Translations under genes and position numbers: made by a program
Origin: Gottfriedia solisilvae
Lineage (GTDB): Bacteria; Bacillota; Bacilli; Bacillales; Bacillaceae_G
NCBI RefSeq assembly: GCF_002128405.1
Contig: NZ_NETJ01000008.1
Span: forward strand, 1-64,000
DNA: 64,000 nucleotides
Direction of reading: 5' to 3'
Part shown: positions 27,987 through 37,706 of the stretch, piece by piece
How the letters are laid out: every line of letters begins with the position of its first letter
How positions within the stretch are numbered: position 1 is the first letter of the stretch
The notes under the pieces: generated by a model
Databases searched by the model: none
What the model saw: the letters and a program-made list of their open reading frames with translations, nothing else
Told to the model about the DNA's origin: nothing

Positions 27987-28871
27987 ATGACATTAGAAGT
28001 AAAACAGCTGTCTAAATCGTTTGGTGAGACAAATGCAGTTAATCAATTGTCATTAAATTTGCCAACAGGTAGAGTACTAGGTTTATTAGGGAGAAATGGT
28101 GCTGGTAAAACGACTACAATTAAAATGCTTTTAGGATTACTAACGCCAACAAGCGGTGAAATGACTTGGAATGGTACAACATTCCATTCTTCAAAAGTAA
28201 AAATTGGTTATTTACCAGAAGAAAGAGGTTTATATACAAAAAGTAAGGTAGTTGATCAACTTAGGTATTTTGGTAAATTAGAAGGGATGTCACAAAAAGA
28301 GGTTGATGAAGCGATCACTTATTGGTTAGAACGTTTAGAAATTCCACATTATCGTCATAAAAAAGCTGGAGAGCTTTCAAAAGGTAATCAGCAAAAAATT
28401 CAATTAATCGTTACATTACTACATAATCCTGAATTAATTATTTTAGATGAACCATTTAGTGGATTAGATCCTGTTAATGCTGAATTAATGGCCTCTATTA
28501 TCACTGAAGAAATTAATAAAGGGAAGACAATTGTATTATCTAGTCATCGTATGGATCAGGTTGAAGCATTCTGTGAATACGTTTGTATTTTGAAAAATGG
28601 TGATGTCGTAGCAGAAGGTAACTTAAATAAATTAAAAGAAGAGTACGGGTATCGTAATTTAATAGTTGAGGATACCGAACCAATTAAATCGGTATTAAAT
28701 ACAAACCAAATTGATTTTGAGAGAAAACAGCAAGGAATCTACGTAAAAGTAAAAACTGAAGAAGAGGCATTTACGATTTTAAATTTAATTAAGTCTGAAA
28801 CAGGTTCAATTCGTAAGTTTCAATTATTAGAGCCGACATTAAACGATATCTTTATTGAGAGGGCGAGATAA
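27987..28871 (+). CDS. yhaQ: ABC transporter ATPase (YhaQ/NatA type)
   Basis: 294 residues. Walker A GRNGAGKTTT near 36, Q-loop YLPEERGLY, signature LSKGNQQKIQ, Walker B LIILDEPFSGLDP, H-loop SSHRMDQ; the C-terminal extension is the NatA/CcmA subtype. Pairs with the permease whose ATG follows the stop directly. AGGGAGG precedes the ATG. In B. subtilis YhaQP belongs to the Na+ export/NatAB-like exporters. Confidence 0.9.
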   Translation: MTLEVKQLSKSFGETNAVNQLSLNLPTGRVLGLLGRNGAGKTTTIKMLLGLLTPTSGEMTWNGTTFHSSKVKIGYLPEERGLYTKSKVVDQLRYFGKLEGMSQKEVDEAITYWLERLEIPHYRHKKAGELSKGNQQKIQLIVTLLHNPELIILDEPFSGLDPVNAELMASIITEEINKGKTIVLSSHRMDQVEAFCEYVCILKNGDVVAEGNLNKLKEEYGYRNLIVEDTEPIKSVLNTNQIDFERKQQGIYVKVKTEEEAFTILNLIKSETGSIRKFQLLEPTLNDIFIERAR

Positions 28872-30098
28872 ATGAAAAAATTTAAAACTGTCTTTTTCTT
28901 TCATTTACGTGAAGGGCTACTTGCAAAAGCAACACTCATTATGAGTGCGATTCTGTTTGTATTAGTCGTCGGAATGCTTGGTTTACAAAAATATATGGCA
29001 TCCTCAGAACAAAATGAAGAAAAAGATAAAATTGTGATCATAAATGAGTCAACACAATATTCAATAGATGAAACAGTATTAAACCAGTCACTAAAAACAG
29101 CTACATTAAAACAAGTTAATTCATCAAAATTTGAAGAAGTGAAAAAGGAAGTTAATGATGAATCAAAAGACGGTTTAATTGTTATTTCTGAAAAAAATAA
29201 TATTCCTGTTATCAACTATACATATAAGAATTTTGCTAATAATGAAGTTCTATCAATCATTAGTAGTACAATGCAGCAAAATTACTTAAATAAAACATCT
29301 CAAGATCTTAAACTATCTTTAGAAGCAGCTACAAAATTACTACAAAATGTTGAAGTAAATGAAGAAGTACTGAAAGACCCTATGGCTACATTTGGAATTG
29401 CGTACTTTTTCGGATTTTTATTATATCTATTTTTAATCGTATATGGTAATTCAATTGCTACTGGAATTGTTGCAGAAAAATCATCAAGAGTAATGGAAGT
29501 ACTATTGCCTAAGGTAAATCCAGTGATGACTTTATATGGAAGAGTATTTGCTGTATTTTGCGTAGCATTTGTTCAATTAGTTGTAATAGGGTTAGGGTTC
29601 TTATTTGCGTATCTTGTAGGGTTCGTAAATCTAGATAATTTATCTCTGTTTGGAATGGAGATTGATTTAGACTCACTAAACATAACGACTATAATAGCGT
29701 TTATTGTTTATTTCCTACTAGGTTATTTAATTTATGGTTTACTGTATGCTGCAATTGGATCTGTTGTATCAAGAACAGAAGAACTTCAAACAGTCTTGAT
29801 GCCAGTTACATTTTTACTGATTGGTGCATTCTTCATCAGTATTAATGCATTAGTGAATCCTAATGGTACTTTTGTACAAATCAGTTCATACATTCCATTC
29901 TTTGCACCACTTGTTGCATTTTCTCGATTTGTATCAGGTGAAATGAATTTTATTGAAGTCAGTGCAAGTATTTTAATCTTAATCATCACAGTCTTCATTT
30001 TAACGAAAATCGCGAGCCGTATTTATGTAAACGGAGTAATGTACTATAGCGACAAAGTAAAATGGAAAGACGTTGCTCGTCTCTTAAAAAGACAATAA
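28872..30098 (+). CDS. yhaP: ABC-2 permease (YhaP/NatB type)
   Basis: 408 residues. One N-terminal helix (TLIMSAILFVLVVGML), a large extracytoplasmic domain of about 130 residues, then five or six helices from about 175 with the GIVAEKSSRVMEVLL coupling helix typical of ABC-2 exporters. Starts immediately after the ATPase stop, so coupled. Probable sodium or drug exporter; substrate inferred only. Confidence 0.9.
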   Translation: MKKFKTVFFFHLREGLLAKATLIMSAILFVLVVGMLGLQKYMASSEQNEEKDKIVIINESTQYSIDETVLNQSLKTATLKQVNSSKFEEVKKEVNDESKDGLIVISEKNNIPVINYTYKNFANNEVLSIISSTMQQNYLNKTSQDLKLSLEAATKLLQNVEVNEEVLKDPMATFGIAYFFGFLLYLFLIVYGNSIATGIVAEKSSRVMEVLLPKVNPVMTLYGRVFAVFCVAFVQLVVIGLGFLFAYLVGFVNLDNLSLFGMEIDLDSLNITTIIAFIVYFLLGYLIYGLLYAAIGSVVSRTEELQTVLMPVTFLLIGAFFISINALVNPNGTFVQISSYIPFFAPLVAFSRFVSGEMNFIEVSASILILIITVFILTKIASRIYVNGVMYYSDKVKWKDVARLLKRQ

Positions 30099-30124
30099 TG
30101 TAAATAGTTAATAGATTGATCAGG

Positions 30125-30175
30125 TACTCCTCATTTGGTGGCAAGCGTCCACAATCTAATGAGGAGTATTTTTTA
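30125..30175 (+). terminator. Terminator of yhaQP
   Basis: TACTCCTCATT (30125-30135) pairs with AATGAGGAGTA (30158-30168), with an inner GTGG/CCAC stem, then T run. Confidence 0.8.
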
Positions 30176-30234
30176 TAGAAACTTTTGGGTGGTGCTTATA
30201 GTACGGCGTTACCTATTCTTCAACTTCCACATAA

Positions 30235-30264
30235 AAACGACTGTCTAGAAAAAGACAGTCGTTT
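30235..30264 (-). terminator. Terminator of dat
   Basis: AAACGACTGTCT pairs with AGACAGTCGTTT around a short loop just after the dat stop on the minus strand. Confidence 0.75.
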
Positions 30265-30268
30265 ATGT

Positions 30269-31153
30269 TTATAATGTTGATTGATTTTGTGGAATCTTGG
30301 CAATTAAATCTGAATATGCATCTTGTATTTTTTGAGTGATTACACCACGTTTTCCAGTTCCTAAAGCATATGTTTTTTCATCAAGTAAAACTGAAACGAT
30401 TGGCATGATTTCTGCTGTCGTTGAAGATGTAAATGCTTCATCAGCATTTAGGAATTCATCAATTGTAAATGCCGTTTCTTTAATTGGAATTCCTTCTTTT
30501 TTAGCAATATCTATGATGACTCTTCTAGTTATACCATTTAAGATTAAGTTGTTTGCCGGATGAGTATATAAAGTTCCGTCTTTTACGATAAATACATTTG
30601 TCGAAGAGCCTTCAGTGATGATTCCATCCCTATGCAATACTGCTTCTTTTGCTCCTTTTTCATGAGCTTTATTTTTAGCAAGGACACTACCTAATAAGTT
30701 TAAACTTTTAATATCGCAAAGTAACCATCTTATATCATCTGTTACATGCACTGTAATTCCTTGTTCCATTAGTTTTAATGGGCGCTTTTCTTCCTTAACG
30801 GTATAAGCAACTAATTGAGGTTTTAAATCAAGTTGGTCTCGGTATATATGATTTCTGTCCATTACACCTCTAGTAATCTGTATATATACATAACCAGTAC
30901 TGTAATCACATGTGTTCATTAAATAGACTAAATCACTTTCAAGCTTCTTTAAATGCATTTTGAAAGGTATATTGATTTTTTCACAGCTTTCTTTCAAACG
31001 GATTAAATGAGCTTCTAATTCAAAATAGGCATGATCGTAAAAACGAACTACTTCATAAACTCCATCGCCAAACTGATAACCACGATCTAAAATATTTACA
31101 TTTGCTGATTTTAAATCGACAATTCGGTTATTTAATAGCACTTTCGTTTTCAT
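30269..31153 (-). CDS. dat: D-alanine (D-amino acid) aminotransferase
   Basis: Class IV PLP aminotransferase that interconverts D-Ala and D-Glu with the 2-oxo acids. NILDRGYQFGDGVYEVVR near 20-37 is the family entry signature; the PLP lysine is in DIKSLNLLGSVLAK near 147; EGSSTNVF and GITRRVI bind the cofactor phosphate. 294 residues. Supplies D-Glu/D-Ala for peptidoglycan alongside racE in this window. ATG has AAAGGAG upstream; monocistronic. Confidence 0.92.
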   Translation of the reverse strand: MKTKVLLNNRIVDLKSANVNILDRGYQFGDGVYEVVRFYDHAYFELEAHLIRLKESCEKINIPFKMHLKKLESDLVYLMNTCDYSTGYVYIQITRGVMDRNHIYRDQLDLKPQLVAYTVKEEKRPLKLMEQGITVHVTDDIRWLLCDIKSLNLLGSVLAKNKAHEKGAKEAVLHRDGIITEGSSTNVFIVKDGTLYTHPANNLILNGITRRVIIDIAKKEGIPIKETAFTIDEFLNADEAFTSSTTAEIMPIVSVLLDEKTYALGTGKRGVITQKIQDAYSDLIAKIPQNQSTL

Positions 31154-31287
31154 GTGGTTTGCACTCCTTTACAAATGAAAATCTTGTAATCTACAATTCA
31201 AATTATTTTTTTAAATAGTTAGATATTTTGTGTTACATTCAATATAACATATGTTCATAAAATAATTTGTAAAAAGGGGAGAGAAGG

Positions 31288-32094
31288 ATGAAAATTTTAG
31301 TTTTAGGAGCAAGCGGCTTAGTAGGGAAGGCATTATTGGAGGAATTATCGTCTACTTTCGATGTTTATGGTACATATAATCGAACAAAATTAGGCATTAA
31401 TGATGATCATCAGCTTCAATGGAATATTACAGATAGTAAGAGAATTTTAGATTGGATTGATGAAATTACTCCTCATATTATTATTTCATGCTTAAGAGGC
31501 GAATTTGACATTCAGTTAGAAGTACACAAGCAAATCATTCAAAAAATTAAATCCACAAAAACAAAGCTATTATTTTGTTCCACAACAAATGTGTTTGATG
31601 GAGACATTACAAAGCATCATGACGAAAACGACACGCCTTTAGCTACATCAGATTATGGTCAATTTAAAATTGAATGTGAAAAATTAATACAAAGCGAGTT
31701 AGGTCCGCAAGGTGTAATTCTTAGATTACCAATGGTTTGGGGAAAAAATTCACCTAGATTAAATGAAATCAAGGATAAAATTGCGAATCAACTTGAAGTA
31801 GAAGCATACGAAAATATTTATTTAAACCACGCATCAGATCAGAGAATCTCTAAACAAATCCGTTCTATTATTGAAAATGATTTGACTGGCATTTTTCATT
31901 TAGCTACCACTGATATAGAGTCACAGTATTCTTTTATTTGTAAACTTGTACAATCTCTTGATACAGAGGGAAAAGTGAAAGCGCTCAAAGTTGAAGAGGT
32001 AGAACAATACAATTTTGGATTGGTCATTAATCGTACAGATTTACCTATTCATTTTACATATGATAATCATCAACTGATTAGTGAAATCGTATAG
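31288..32094 (+). CDS. RmlD-like SDR reductase/sugar-nucleotide-binding protein
   Basis: 268 residues, extended SDR of the RmlD type: GASGLVGKALLEEL at 7-20, FCSTTNVFDGD near 95-105 and YGQFKIECEKLI (Tyr-x3-Lys) near 130. Only about 25-30 percent like RfbD by eye and far from a rhamnose cluster, so the substrate is unknown. GGGGAGAGAAGG precedes the ATG. No strong terminator after it. Confidence 0.78.
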   Translation: MKILVLGASGLVGKALLEELSSTFDVYGTYNRTKLGINDDHQLQWNITDSKRILDWIDEITPHIIISCLRGEFDIQLEVHKQIIQKIKSTKTKLLFCSTTNVFDGDITKHHDENDTPLATSDYGQFKIECEKLIQSELGPQGVILRLPMVWGKNSPRLNEIKDKIANQLEVEAYENIYLNHASDQRISKQIRSIIENDLTGIFHLATTDIESQYSFICKLVQSLDTEGKVKALKVEEVEQYNFGLVINRTDLPIHFTYDNHQLISEIV

Positions 32095-32188
32095 GAGCCT
32101 GTTTTTGAATTGAATAAATTAATAATGTAGGGAGATAAAAGATTAAATTTTCTTAATATTTTGATTGTATAGGGATAATAAGTATCAT

Positions 32189-32204
32189 ATACTAATTTTA
32201 GTAT
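32189..32204. promoter_or_regulatory. Perfect palindrome overlapping the lcfA promoter
   Basis: ATACTAATTTTAGTAT has perfect 7-base arms around a TT centre, directly upstream of a TATAAA at 32213-32218 and 33 bases before the lcfA start. It does not fit the FadR box. Candidate operator of unknown regulator. Confidence 0.45.
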
Positions 32205-32236
32205 GAACCTACTATAAAATACTGGTGGTGAATGGT

Positions 32237-33940
32237 ATGGAGGAACTAAAAGCAAAACCTTGGGTGAGTCAATATCCAGAGCAGATACCTACTACATTAG
32301 AGAGTGATTTTGAACTTCTTCCTATATATTTAAAAAAGACAGCCACAGAATACCCAAATAAGAAAGCGCTTAACTTCCTTGGGAAAGAGATGACATTTAA
32401 AGAAATTTATGTGCAATCTCTTAGATTTGCAAATTATTTGAGAAATTTAGGAATTAAAAAAGGTGATCGTGTAGCAATAATGCTACCAAATAGTCCACAG
32501 GCGGTAATTGCATATTACGGAATTCTGTTCGCAGATGCCATTATTGTACAAACGAATCCACTTTATACTGAACGTGAACTTGAATATCAAATGAATGACA
32601 GTGGTGCTACCGCTATTATTTGCTTAGATTTATTGATTAATAGAGTCCATTCAGTCAAAAATAATACGAAACTTAAACATATCTTTGTTACCTCAGTTAG
32701 AGATTATTTACCAATCATAAAAAAAGTATTATATCCACTTTCAAAGCAACCAAAAGCACCTGAAATACCAAATGATCCATCAATCCATCAATTTAATTAT
32801 ATTATGAAAATATCTGCACCTGTTGAATTAGAGCTTACAAACAGTAGTGTAGATGATGTAGCAATTCTTCAATATACAGGTGGTACGACTGGTTTTCCAA
32901 AAGGTGTTATGTTGACGCATAAAAATTTAGCCTCAAACACGTTAATGTCAGAAAAGTGGTTATATAAGAGTCGTAAAGGGGAAGAAAAAATCCTTACTGT
33001 ATTACCATTTTTCCACGTATACGGTATGACGGCTTGTATGAATTTATCAATTATGTGTGCATATGAAATGATTATTATACCGAGGTTCGACGCGTCACTC
33101 ATGTTAGAAGCAATTAAGAAATATCGTCCAACATTGTTTCCGGGTGCACCTACAATGTATATTGCTTTATTAAATCATCCTGATCTATCAAAAACTGATA
33201 TTTCATGTATCCATTCATGTTTAAGTGGGTCGGCAGCACTACCTGTAGAAGTTCAGGAACAATTTGAAAAAGTTACTGGTGGAAAGCTGGTAGAAGGTTA
33301 TGGATTATCAGAAGCTTCTCCAGTTACTCATAGTAATTTTTTATGGGATAGACGAGTTTCAGGAAGTATTGGAGTTCCTTGGCCAAGTACTGATGCCAAG
33401 ATCGTATCTATGGAAACAGGTGAAGAATTACCTGTTCGAGAAATTGGTGAGTTAATTGTTTCCGGTCCTCAAGTAATGAAGGGGTATTGGAATAGACCTG
33501 AGGAAACGGCTGCAACATTAAAAGACGGATGGTTATATACTGGCGATTTAGGCTATATGGATGAAGATGGATTCTTCTATATCGTTGATCGCAAAAAAGA
33601 CATGATTATTGCAGGCGGATTTAATGTATATCCAAGAGATGTGGAAGAAGTTTTATACGAACATGAAGCAGTCCAAGAAACTGTTGTAATTGGCGTTCCA
33701 GACCCATACCGAGGTGAGACTGTTAAAGCATTTATTGTTTTAAAAGAAGGTAAGACAGTTACAGAAAGTGAGCTAGATGAATTTTCGCGAAAATACTTGG
33801 CTGCATATAAAGTTCCAAGACAATATGAGTTTAGAAAAGAACTTCCAAAGACTGCAATTGGAAAGATTTTAAGAAGACAATTAGTGGAAGAAGAAAAACA
33901 AAGAAATGCTAAAGAAAACACTGAAGAAAAACTTTCTTAA
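32237..33940 (+). CDS. lcfA: Long-chain fatty-acid-CoA ligase
   Basis: 567 residues, ANL adenylating enzyme: YTGGTTGFPKGVMLTHKN (AMP-binding P-loop), FPGAPTMY, EGYGLSEASPV, YTGDLGYMDEDGFFYIVDRKKDMI and the catalytic Lys in PKTAIGKILRR near the end. Activates long-chain fatty acids to acyl-CoA for beta-oxidation. ATG at 32237 has GGTGGTGA upstream; a GTG at 32225 lies in that site. Unlike the B. subtilis lcfA-fadR arrangement, 412 bases separate it from fadR. Confidence 0.94.
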   Translation: MEELKAKPWVSQYPEQIPTTLESDFELLPIYLKKTATEYPNKKALNFLGKEMTFKEIYVQSLRFANYLRNLGIKKGDRVAIMLPNSPQAVIAYYGILFADAIIVQTNPLYTERELEYQMNDSGATAIICLDLLINRVHSVKNNTKLKHIFVTSVRDYLPIIKKVLYPLSKQPKAPEIPNDPSIHQFNYIMKISAPVELELTNSSVDDVAILQYTGGTTGFPKGVMLTHKNLASNTLMSEKWLYKSRKGEEKILTVLPFFHVYGMTACMNLSIMCAYEMIIIPRFDASLMLEAIKKYRPTLFPGAPTMYIALLNHPDLSKTDISCIHSCLSGSAALPVEVQEQFEKVTGGKLVEGYGLSEASPVTHSNFLWDRRVSGSIGVPWPSTDAKIVSMETGEELPVREIGELIVSGPQVMKGYWNRPEETAATLKDGWLYTGDLGYMDEDGFFYIVDRKKDMIIAGGFNVYPRDVEEVLYEHEAVQETVVIGVPDPYRGETVKAFIVLKEGKTVTESELDEFSRKYLAAYKVPRQYEFRKELPKTAIGKILRRQLVEEEKQRNAKENTEEKLS

Positions 33941-34277
33941 ATGATGATAAAGGGATGTAGACCTTACATCCCTCTAACTGTTATCAAATACTTTGACTAC
34001 ATACTTTTTTATATAGCGGCTCTAATCTAAAATGATGGACGGTTGGGACAACACTTGCCCCGCGGTTAGAAAGAGAGACCTGTTTGTCTTTCATTAACGC
34101 AATCTTAGTTAAAACAGAATAGCCTTTCGAAGTTTCAAGAATTGTGAATCTAGACGAATTTGTCTGAGAAAAAATGGTAAACTATTTGTATGGGAATTTT
34201 TAGAATTTAGTAAAGAATTGAAGGTAACGAATGGGAAATCTTCAGTCAAATAAATGATAAAAATTATTAAAGGATAA
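33941..34277. other. lcfA-fadR intergenic region
   Basis: Holds a GGGATGT/ACATCCC hairpin at 33951-33973 without a proper T run (weak terminator at best) and, at about 34040-34100, a possible strongly decayed copy of the dispersed repeat described elsewhere. No gene supported. Confidence 0.4.
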
Positions 34278-34306
34278 TTGACAATTTTCTGATAAGTTAG
34301 TATTAT
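34278..34306 (+). promoter_or_regulatory. Sigma-A promoter of fadR-fadB-etfB-etfA
   Basis: -35 TTGACA at 34278-34283, exactly 17 bases, -10 TATTAT at 34301-34306. The FadR box begins seven bases after the -10, on the expected transcription start. Confidence 0.85.
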
Positions 34307-34313
34307 GAAAATA

Positions 34314-34331
34314 TGAATGATTATTCATTCA
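34314..34331. promoter_or_regulatory. FadR operator
   Basis: TGAATGATTATTCATTCA matches the Bacillus FadR consensus TGAATGAnTAnTCATTCA at every fixed position and covers the start point of transcription, so FadR should repress its own operon until long-chain acyl-CoA binds. Confidence 0.9.
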
Positions 34332-34352
34332 CTGTACAAAGGAGTAAACAAA

Positions 34353-34964
34353 ATGAAAAGAGATAAACCAAAATTTAAACAAATAATAGATGCTGCAGTA
34401 GTGGTGATTGCTGAAAACGGTTACCATCAAGCACAAGTTTCTAAGATTGCGAAAAAAGCTGGAGTAGCTGACGGAACAATCTATTTATATTTTAAAAATA
34501 AAGAATCAATATTAATTACATTGTTTGAAGAAAAGATGGGTGTCTTTGCTGAAAAAATTCGAGAAGAAATTGCAGGTAATCGCGACGCGGTATCGAAGTT
34601 ATTAACGTTGGTGAAAACACATTTTCGTGAAATGTCGAATGATTTAAATTTAGCCATCGTAATGCAATTAGAAGTTAGACAAACAAATCTTGATCTTCGA
34701 GTGAAAATTAATGAAGTACTTAAAGAGTATTTACACATCATTGATTCTATCTTAATGGAAGGTGTTAAAGAAGGCTTGTTTGATGAAAATTTAGATATTC
34801 GAATGGCTAGAAAGATGATTTTTGGAACGATAGATGAAGTTATGACTCATTGGGTAATGACTGGCCAAAATCAGGATTTGGAGGCAAATGCCGAGAAAGT
34901 TCACCAATTGTTAATAAGAGGATGCGGATATCAAAAAGAACGTTCTAGTACTTTAGGACAATAG
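34353..34964 (+). CDS. fadR: TetR-family fatty-acid degradation regulator FadR
   Basis: 203 residues. TetR helix-turn-helix at about 8-55 (FKQIIDAAVVVIAENGYHQAQVSKIAKKAGVADGTIYLYFKNKESIL), then a ligand-binding all-helical domain that senses long-chain acyl-CoA. ATG at 34353 follows AAAGGAG; an ATG at 34317 lies inside the operator and is rejected. Autoregulated through the adjacent box. Heads the fadB-etfB-etfA operon. Confidence 0.93.
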   Translation: MKRDKPKFKQIIDAAVVVIAENGYHQAQVSKIAKKAGVADGTIYLYFKNKESILITLFEEKMGVFAEKIREEIAGNRDAVSKLLTLVKTHFREMSNDLNLAIVMQLEVRQTNLDLRVKINEVLKEYLHIIDSILMEGVKEGLFDENLDIRMARKMIFGTIDEVMTHWVMTGQNQDLEANAEKVHQLLIRGCGYQKERSSTLGQ

Positions 34965-34976
34965 GGAGGAAAAGTT

Positions 34977-35747
34977 GTGGGCTTACTTCAATGTTCAGTA
35001 TCGAATGGTGTTGCATTTTTAACAATTCAAAATCCACCAGCAAATGCAATGTCTTCTGTGGTTTTTGCAGAAATGGTACAGCATCTAGAAGAATTAGAAA
35101 AAAATGATGATGTACGAGTACTAGTATTCCATGGTGAAGGCAGATTTTTTTCTGCAGGAGCTGATATTAAAGAATTTACCTCATTTAAAAGCGCCGACGA
35201 TGCAGCAGCAGTTGCAAGAAAAGGTCAGCTAGTATTTGAGCGTGTTGAAAATTATTCTAAACCGATCATTGCCGCAATTCATGGTGCTGCTTTAGGTGGC
35301 GGACTTGAATTTGCAATGAGTTGTCATATTCGAGTAGTAGCGGAGAATGCAAAGCTAGGTTTACCTGAATTAAACTTAGGTATTATTCCAGGGTTTGCAG
35401 GTACACAACGATTACCAAGATATGTAGGTAGAGATAAAGCCTTATTAATGATGGCGACAGCAGAAACAATTTCTGGTGTAGAAGCTGGGAAATATGGTCT
35501 AGCTACAATTGTAGTCCCTGAAGAAAAATTATTAGAAGAAACAACTACATTAGCGTCAAAAATTGCACATAAAAGTAAACAATCAATTGAATATGTACTA
35601 CAGCTACTATCTTCTACTAGAACGACTTCATATCATGAGGGCGTTGAAGAAGAATCTAGATTATTCGGAGATATTTTTACATCTGAAGGTGCCAAAGAAG
35701 GAATTAGTGCATTTTTAGAAAAAAGAAAACCTGTGTTTCATAAATAA
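34977..35747 (+). CDS. fadB: Enoyl-CoA hydratase
   Basis: 256 residues, crotonase fold: FSAGADIKEF forms the oxyanion/CoA loop near 58-67, AALGGGLEFAMSCHIR near 100 and GLPELNLGIIPGFAGTQRLPR near 127 holds the catalytic Glu. Hydrates trans-2-enoyl-CoA in beta-oxidation. GTG start has GGGAGG upstream. Second gene of the FadR operon. Confidence 0.94.
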   Translation: MGLLQCSVSNGVAFLTIQNPPANAMSSVVFAEMVQHLEELEKNDDVRVLVFHGEGRFFSAGADIKEFTSFKSADDAAAVARKGQLVFERVENYSKPIIAAIHGAALGGGLEFAMSCHIRVVAENAKLGLPELNLGIIPGFAGTQRLPRYVGRDKALLMMATAETISGVEAGKYGLATIVVPEEKLLEETTTLASKIAHKSKQSIEYVLQLLSSTRTTSYHEGVEEESRLFGDIFTSEGAKEGISAFLEKRKPVFHK

Positions 35748-35803
35748 GTAGTTTACTATTTAAAAAAATAGATGTAGTTAACATTTCCTAGGAGGGTTTA
35801 AAG

Positions 35804-36577
35804 ATGAATATTTATGTACTATTAAAAAGAACATTTGACACTGAAGAAAAAATTACGATTTCAAATGGTGCTATTCAAGAAGATGGCGCTGAATTTATTA
35901 TAAATCCATACGATGAGTATGCAGTAGAAGAAGCGATTCAAATCCGTGATACACATGGCGGTGAAGTAACAGTTGTTACGATTGGCAATGAAGACAGTGA
36001 AAAAGAACTTCGCACTGCTTTAGCAATGGGTGCTGATAAAGCTGTTTTAATTAATGTTGAAGATGATATTGAAAGCGCTGACCAATTTACAACATCTACA
36101 CTTTTAGCTAAGTACTTAGAAGATAAAGATCCTTCTATTATTCTAGCGGGTAATGTTGCAATTGACGGTGGTACTGGTCAAGTAGGTCCTCGCGTCGCTG
36201 AATTATTAAATATTCCTTACGTGACAACAATCACTAAGCTTGAAATTAGCGGGACAACTGCAAAAATTGAGCGTGATGTTGAAGGAGATACTGAAATTAT
36301 TGAAACATCTCTACCATTACTAATCACTGCTCAACAAGGTTTAAATGAACCTAGATACCCTTCATTACCTGGTATCATGAAAGCGAAAAAGAAACCTTTA
36401 GATGAACTAGAATTAGATGATTTAGATCTAGAAGAAGACGATGTTCAAGCGAAAACGAAAACAATCGAAATTTACCTACCTGCGAAAAAAGAAGCTGGTA
36501 AAGTATTATCAGGCGACTTACAAGACCAAGTAAAAGAATTAGTATCGTTATTACGTTCTGAAGCAAAAGTAATTTAA
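35804..36577 (+). CDS. etfB: Electron transfer flavoprotein beta subunit
   Basis: 257 residues with the EtfB pattern: MNIYVLLKRTFDTEEK start, NPYDEYAVEEAIQIRD, and LITAQQGLNEPRYPSLPGIMKAKKKPLD, the recognition loop signature. Binds AMP and, with EtfA, carries electrons from acyl-CoA dehydrogenase to the quinone pool. Good AGGAGGG site. Confidence 0.95.
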   Translation: MNIYVLLKRTFDTEEKITISNGAIQEDGAEFIINPYDEYAVEEAIQIRDTHGGEVTVVTIGNEDSEKELRTALAMGADKAVLINVEDDIESADQFTTSTLLAKYLEDKDPSIILAGNVAIDGGTGQVGPRVAELLNIPYVTTITKLEISGTTAKIERDVEGDTEIIETSLPLLITAQQGLNEPRYPSLPGIMKAKKKPLDELELDDLDLEEDDVQAKTKTIEIYLPAKKEAGKVLSGDLQDQVKELVSLLRSEAKVI

Positions 36578-36634
36578 TCTAAAAATGAATGTAACTAAAT
36601 AATAGAGTAATAGAAAATTTTGGAGGGAAATAAC

Positions 36635-37612
36635 ATGTCACGTAAAGTATTAGTATTAGGCGAAGTTCGTGAAGGCTCATTACGTAATGTATCATTCGAG
36701 GCAATCAGTACGGCTAAGACAATTGCTGAAGGCGGAGAAGTAGTTGCTGTATTAGTTGGTCAATCAGTAAATGCGTTAGCTAGTGAAATGATTCAATTTG
36801 GTGCAGATCGTGCGGTTGTAGTTGAAGATGAAAAATTAGCTTCATATACATCTGATGGATTTTCTCAAGCATTACTTGCAGTAGTTGATCAAGAAAAACC
36901 GGACGGACTAGTATTAGGTCATACTGCTTTAGGTAAAGACTTATCTCCTAAGCTTGCAGCTCGCTTACAAAGTGGATTAATTTCTGACGTAACTGCGATC
37001 GAAGTAGCAGGTGGAAATATTGTATTCACTCGTCCAATTTACTCTGGTAAAGCTTTCGAGAAAAAAGTAATGGTAGATCCATTCATTTTTGCGACAATTC
37101 GTCCAAATAATATCGCTCCATTAGAAAAAGATGCTGCACGTAGTGGAGACGTTGCATCACTAACTGTAGAAATTAAAGACTTACGTTCAATCGTAAAAGA
37201 CGTAGTACGTAAGGCAAGTGAAGGAGTAGATCTTTCAGAAGCTAAAATTATTGTTGCGGGTGGACGTGGAGTTAAAAGCGAAGACGGCTTTAATCCATTA
37301 AAAGAATTAGCAACAGTATTAGGCGCAGCTGTTGGTGCATCACGTGGTGCATGTGATGCTAATTACTGTGATTACTCACTTCAAATTGGTCAAACTGGTA
37401 AAGTTGTAACACCAGATTTATATATTGCATGTGGTATATCTGGTGCGATTCAACATTTAGCTGGTATGTCAAACTCTAAAGTTATTGTTGCGATTAACAA
37501 AGATCCTGAAGCGAATATCTTCAAAGTTGCAGACTATGGAATCGTAGGAGACTTGTTTGAAGTATTACCATTATTAACTGAAGAATTTAAAGCAGTATTA
37601 GTAAATTCTTAA
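36635..37612 (+). CDS. etfA: Electron transfer flavoprotein alpha subunit
   Basis: 325 residues. N-terminal ETF domain and a C-terminal FAD domain with GGRGVKSEDGFNPLKELATV and GAAVGASRGACDANYC near 200-250, then IACGISGAIQHLAGM. ATG at 36635 follows TGGAGGG; a start 15 bases earlier falls in the ribosome site. Last gene of the operon, followed by a strong terminator. Confidence 0.95.
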   Translation: MSRKVLVLGEVREGSLRNVSFEAISTAKTIAEGGEVVAVLVGQSVNALASEMIQFGADRAVVVEDEKLASYTSDGFSQALLAVVDQEKPDGLVLGHTALGKDLSPKLAARLQSGLISDVTAIEVAGGNIVFTRPIYSGKAFEKKVMVDPFIFATIRPNNIAPLEKDAARSGDVASLTVEIKDLRSIVKDVVRKASEGVDLSEAKIIVAGGRGVKSEDGFNPLKELATVLGAAVGASRGACDANYCDYSLQIGQTGKVVTPDLYIACGISGAIQHLAGMSNSKVIVAINKDPEANIFKVADYGIVGDLFEVLPLLTEEFKAVLVNS

Positions 37613-37639
37613 GATATATTGCTTATTTGAGAAATAGGA

Positions 37640-37679
37640 AAGGACTTCATCTTTTAGATGAAGTCCTTATTGTTTTTTT
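37640..37679 (+). terminator. Terminator of the fadR-etfA operon
   Basis: 13-bp stem AAGGACTTCATCT/AGATGAAGTCCTT, short loop, then TATTG and seven T. Confidence 0.85.
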
Positions 37680-37706
37680 GTATCTAGCAAGAGAAGACTT
37701 CGTTTT

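Noticed and set aside
32173-32187. Fur-box-like GGATAATAAGTATCA upstream of lcfA
   Set aside because: Two mismatches to the 7-1-7 box in AT-rich DNA and no iron link of the gene; probably chance.
34255-34269. Fur-box-like TGATAAAAATTATTA upstream of fadR
   Set aside because: Two mismatches, expected by chance in this composition.
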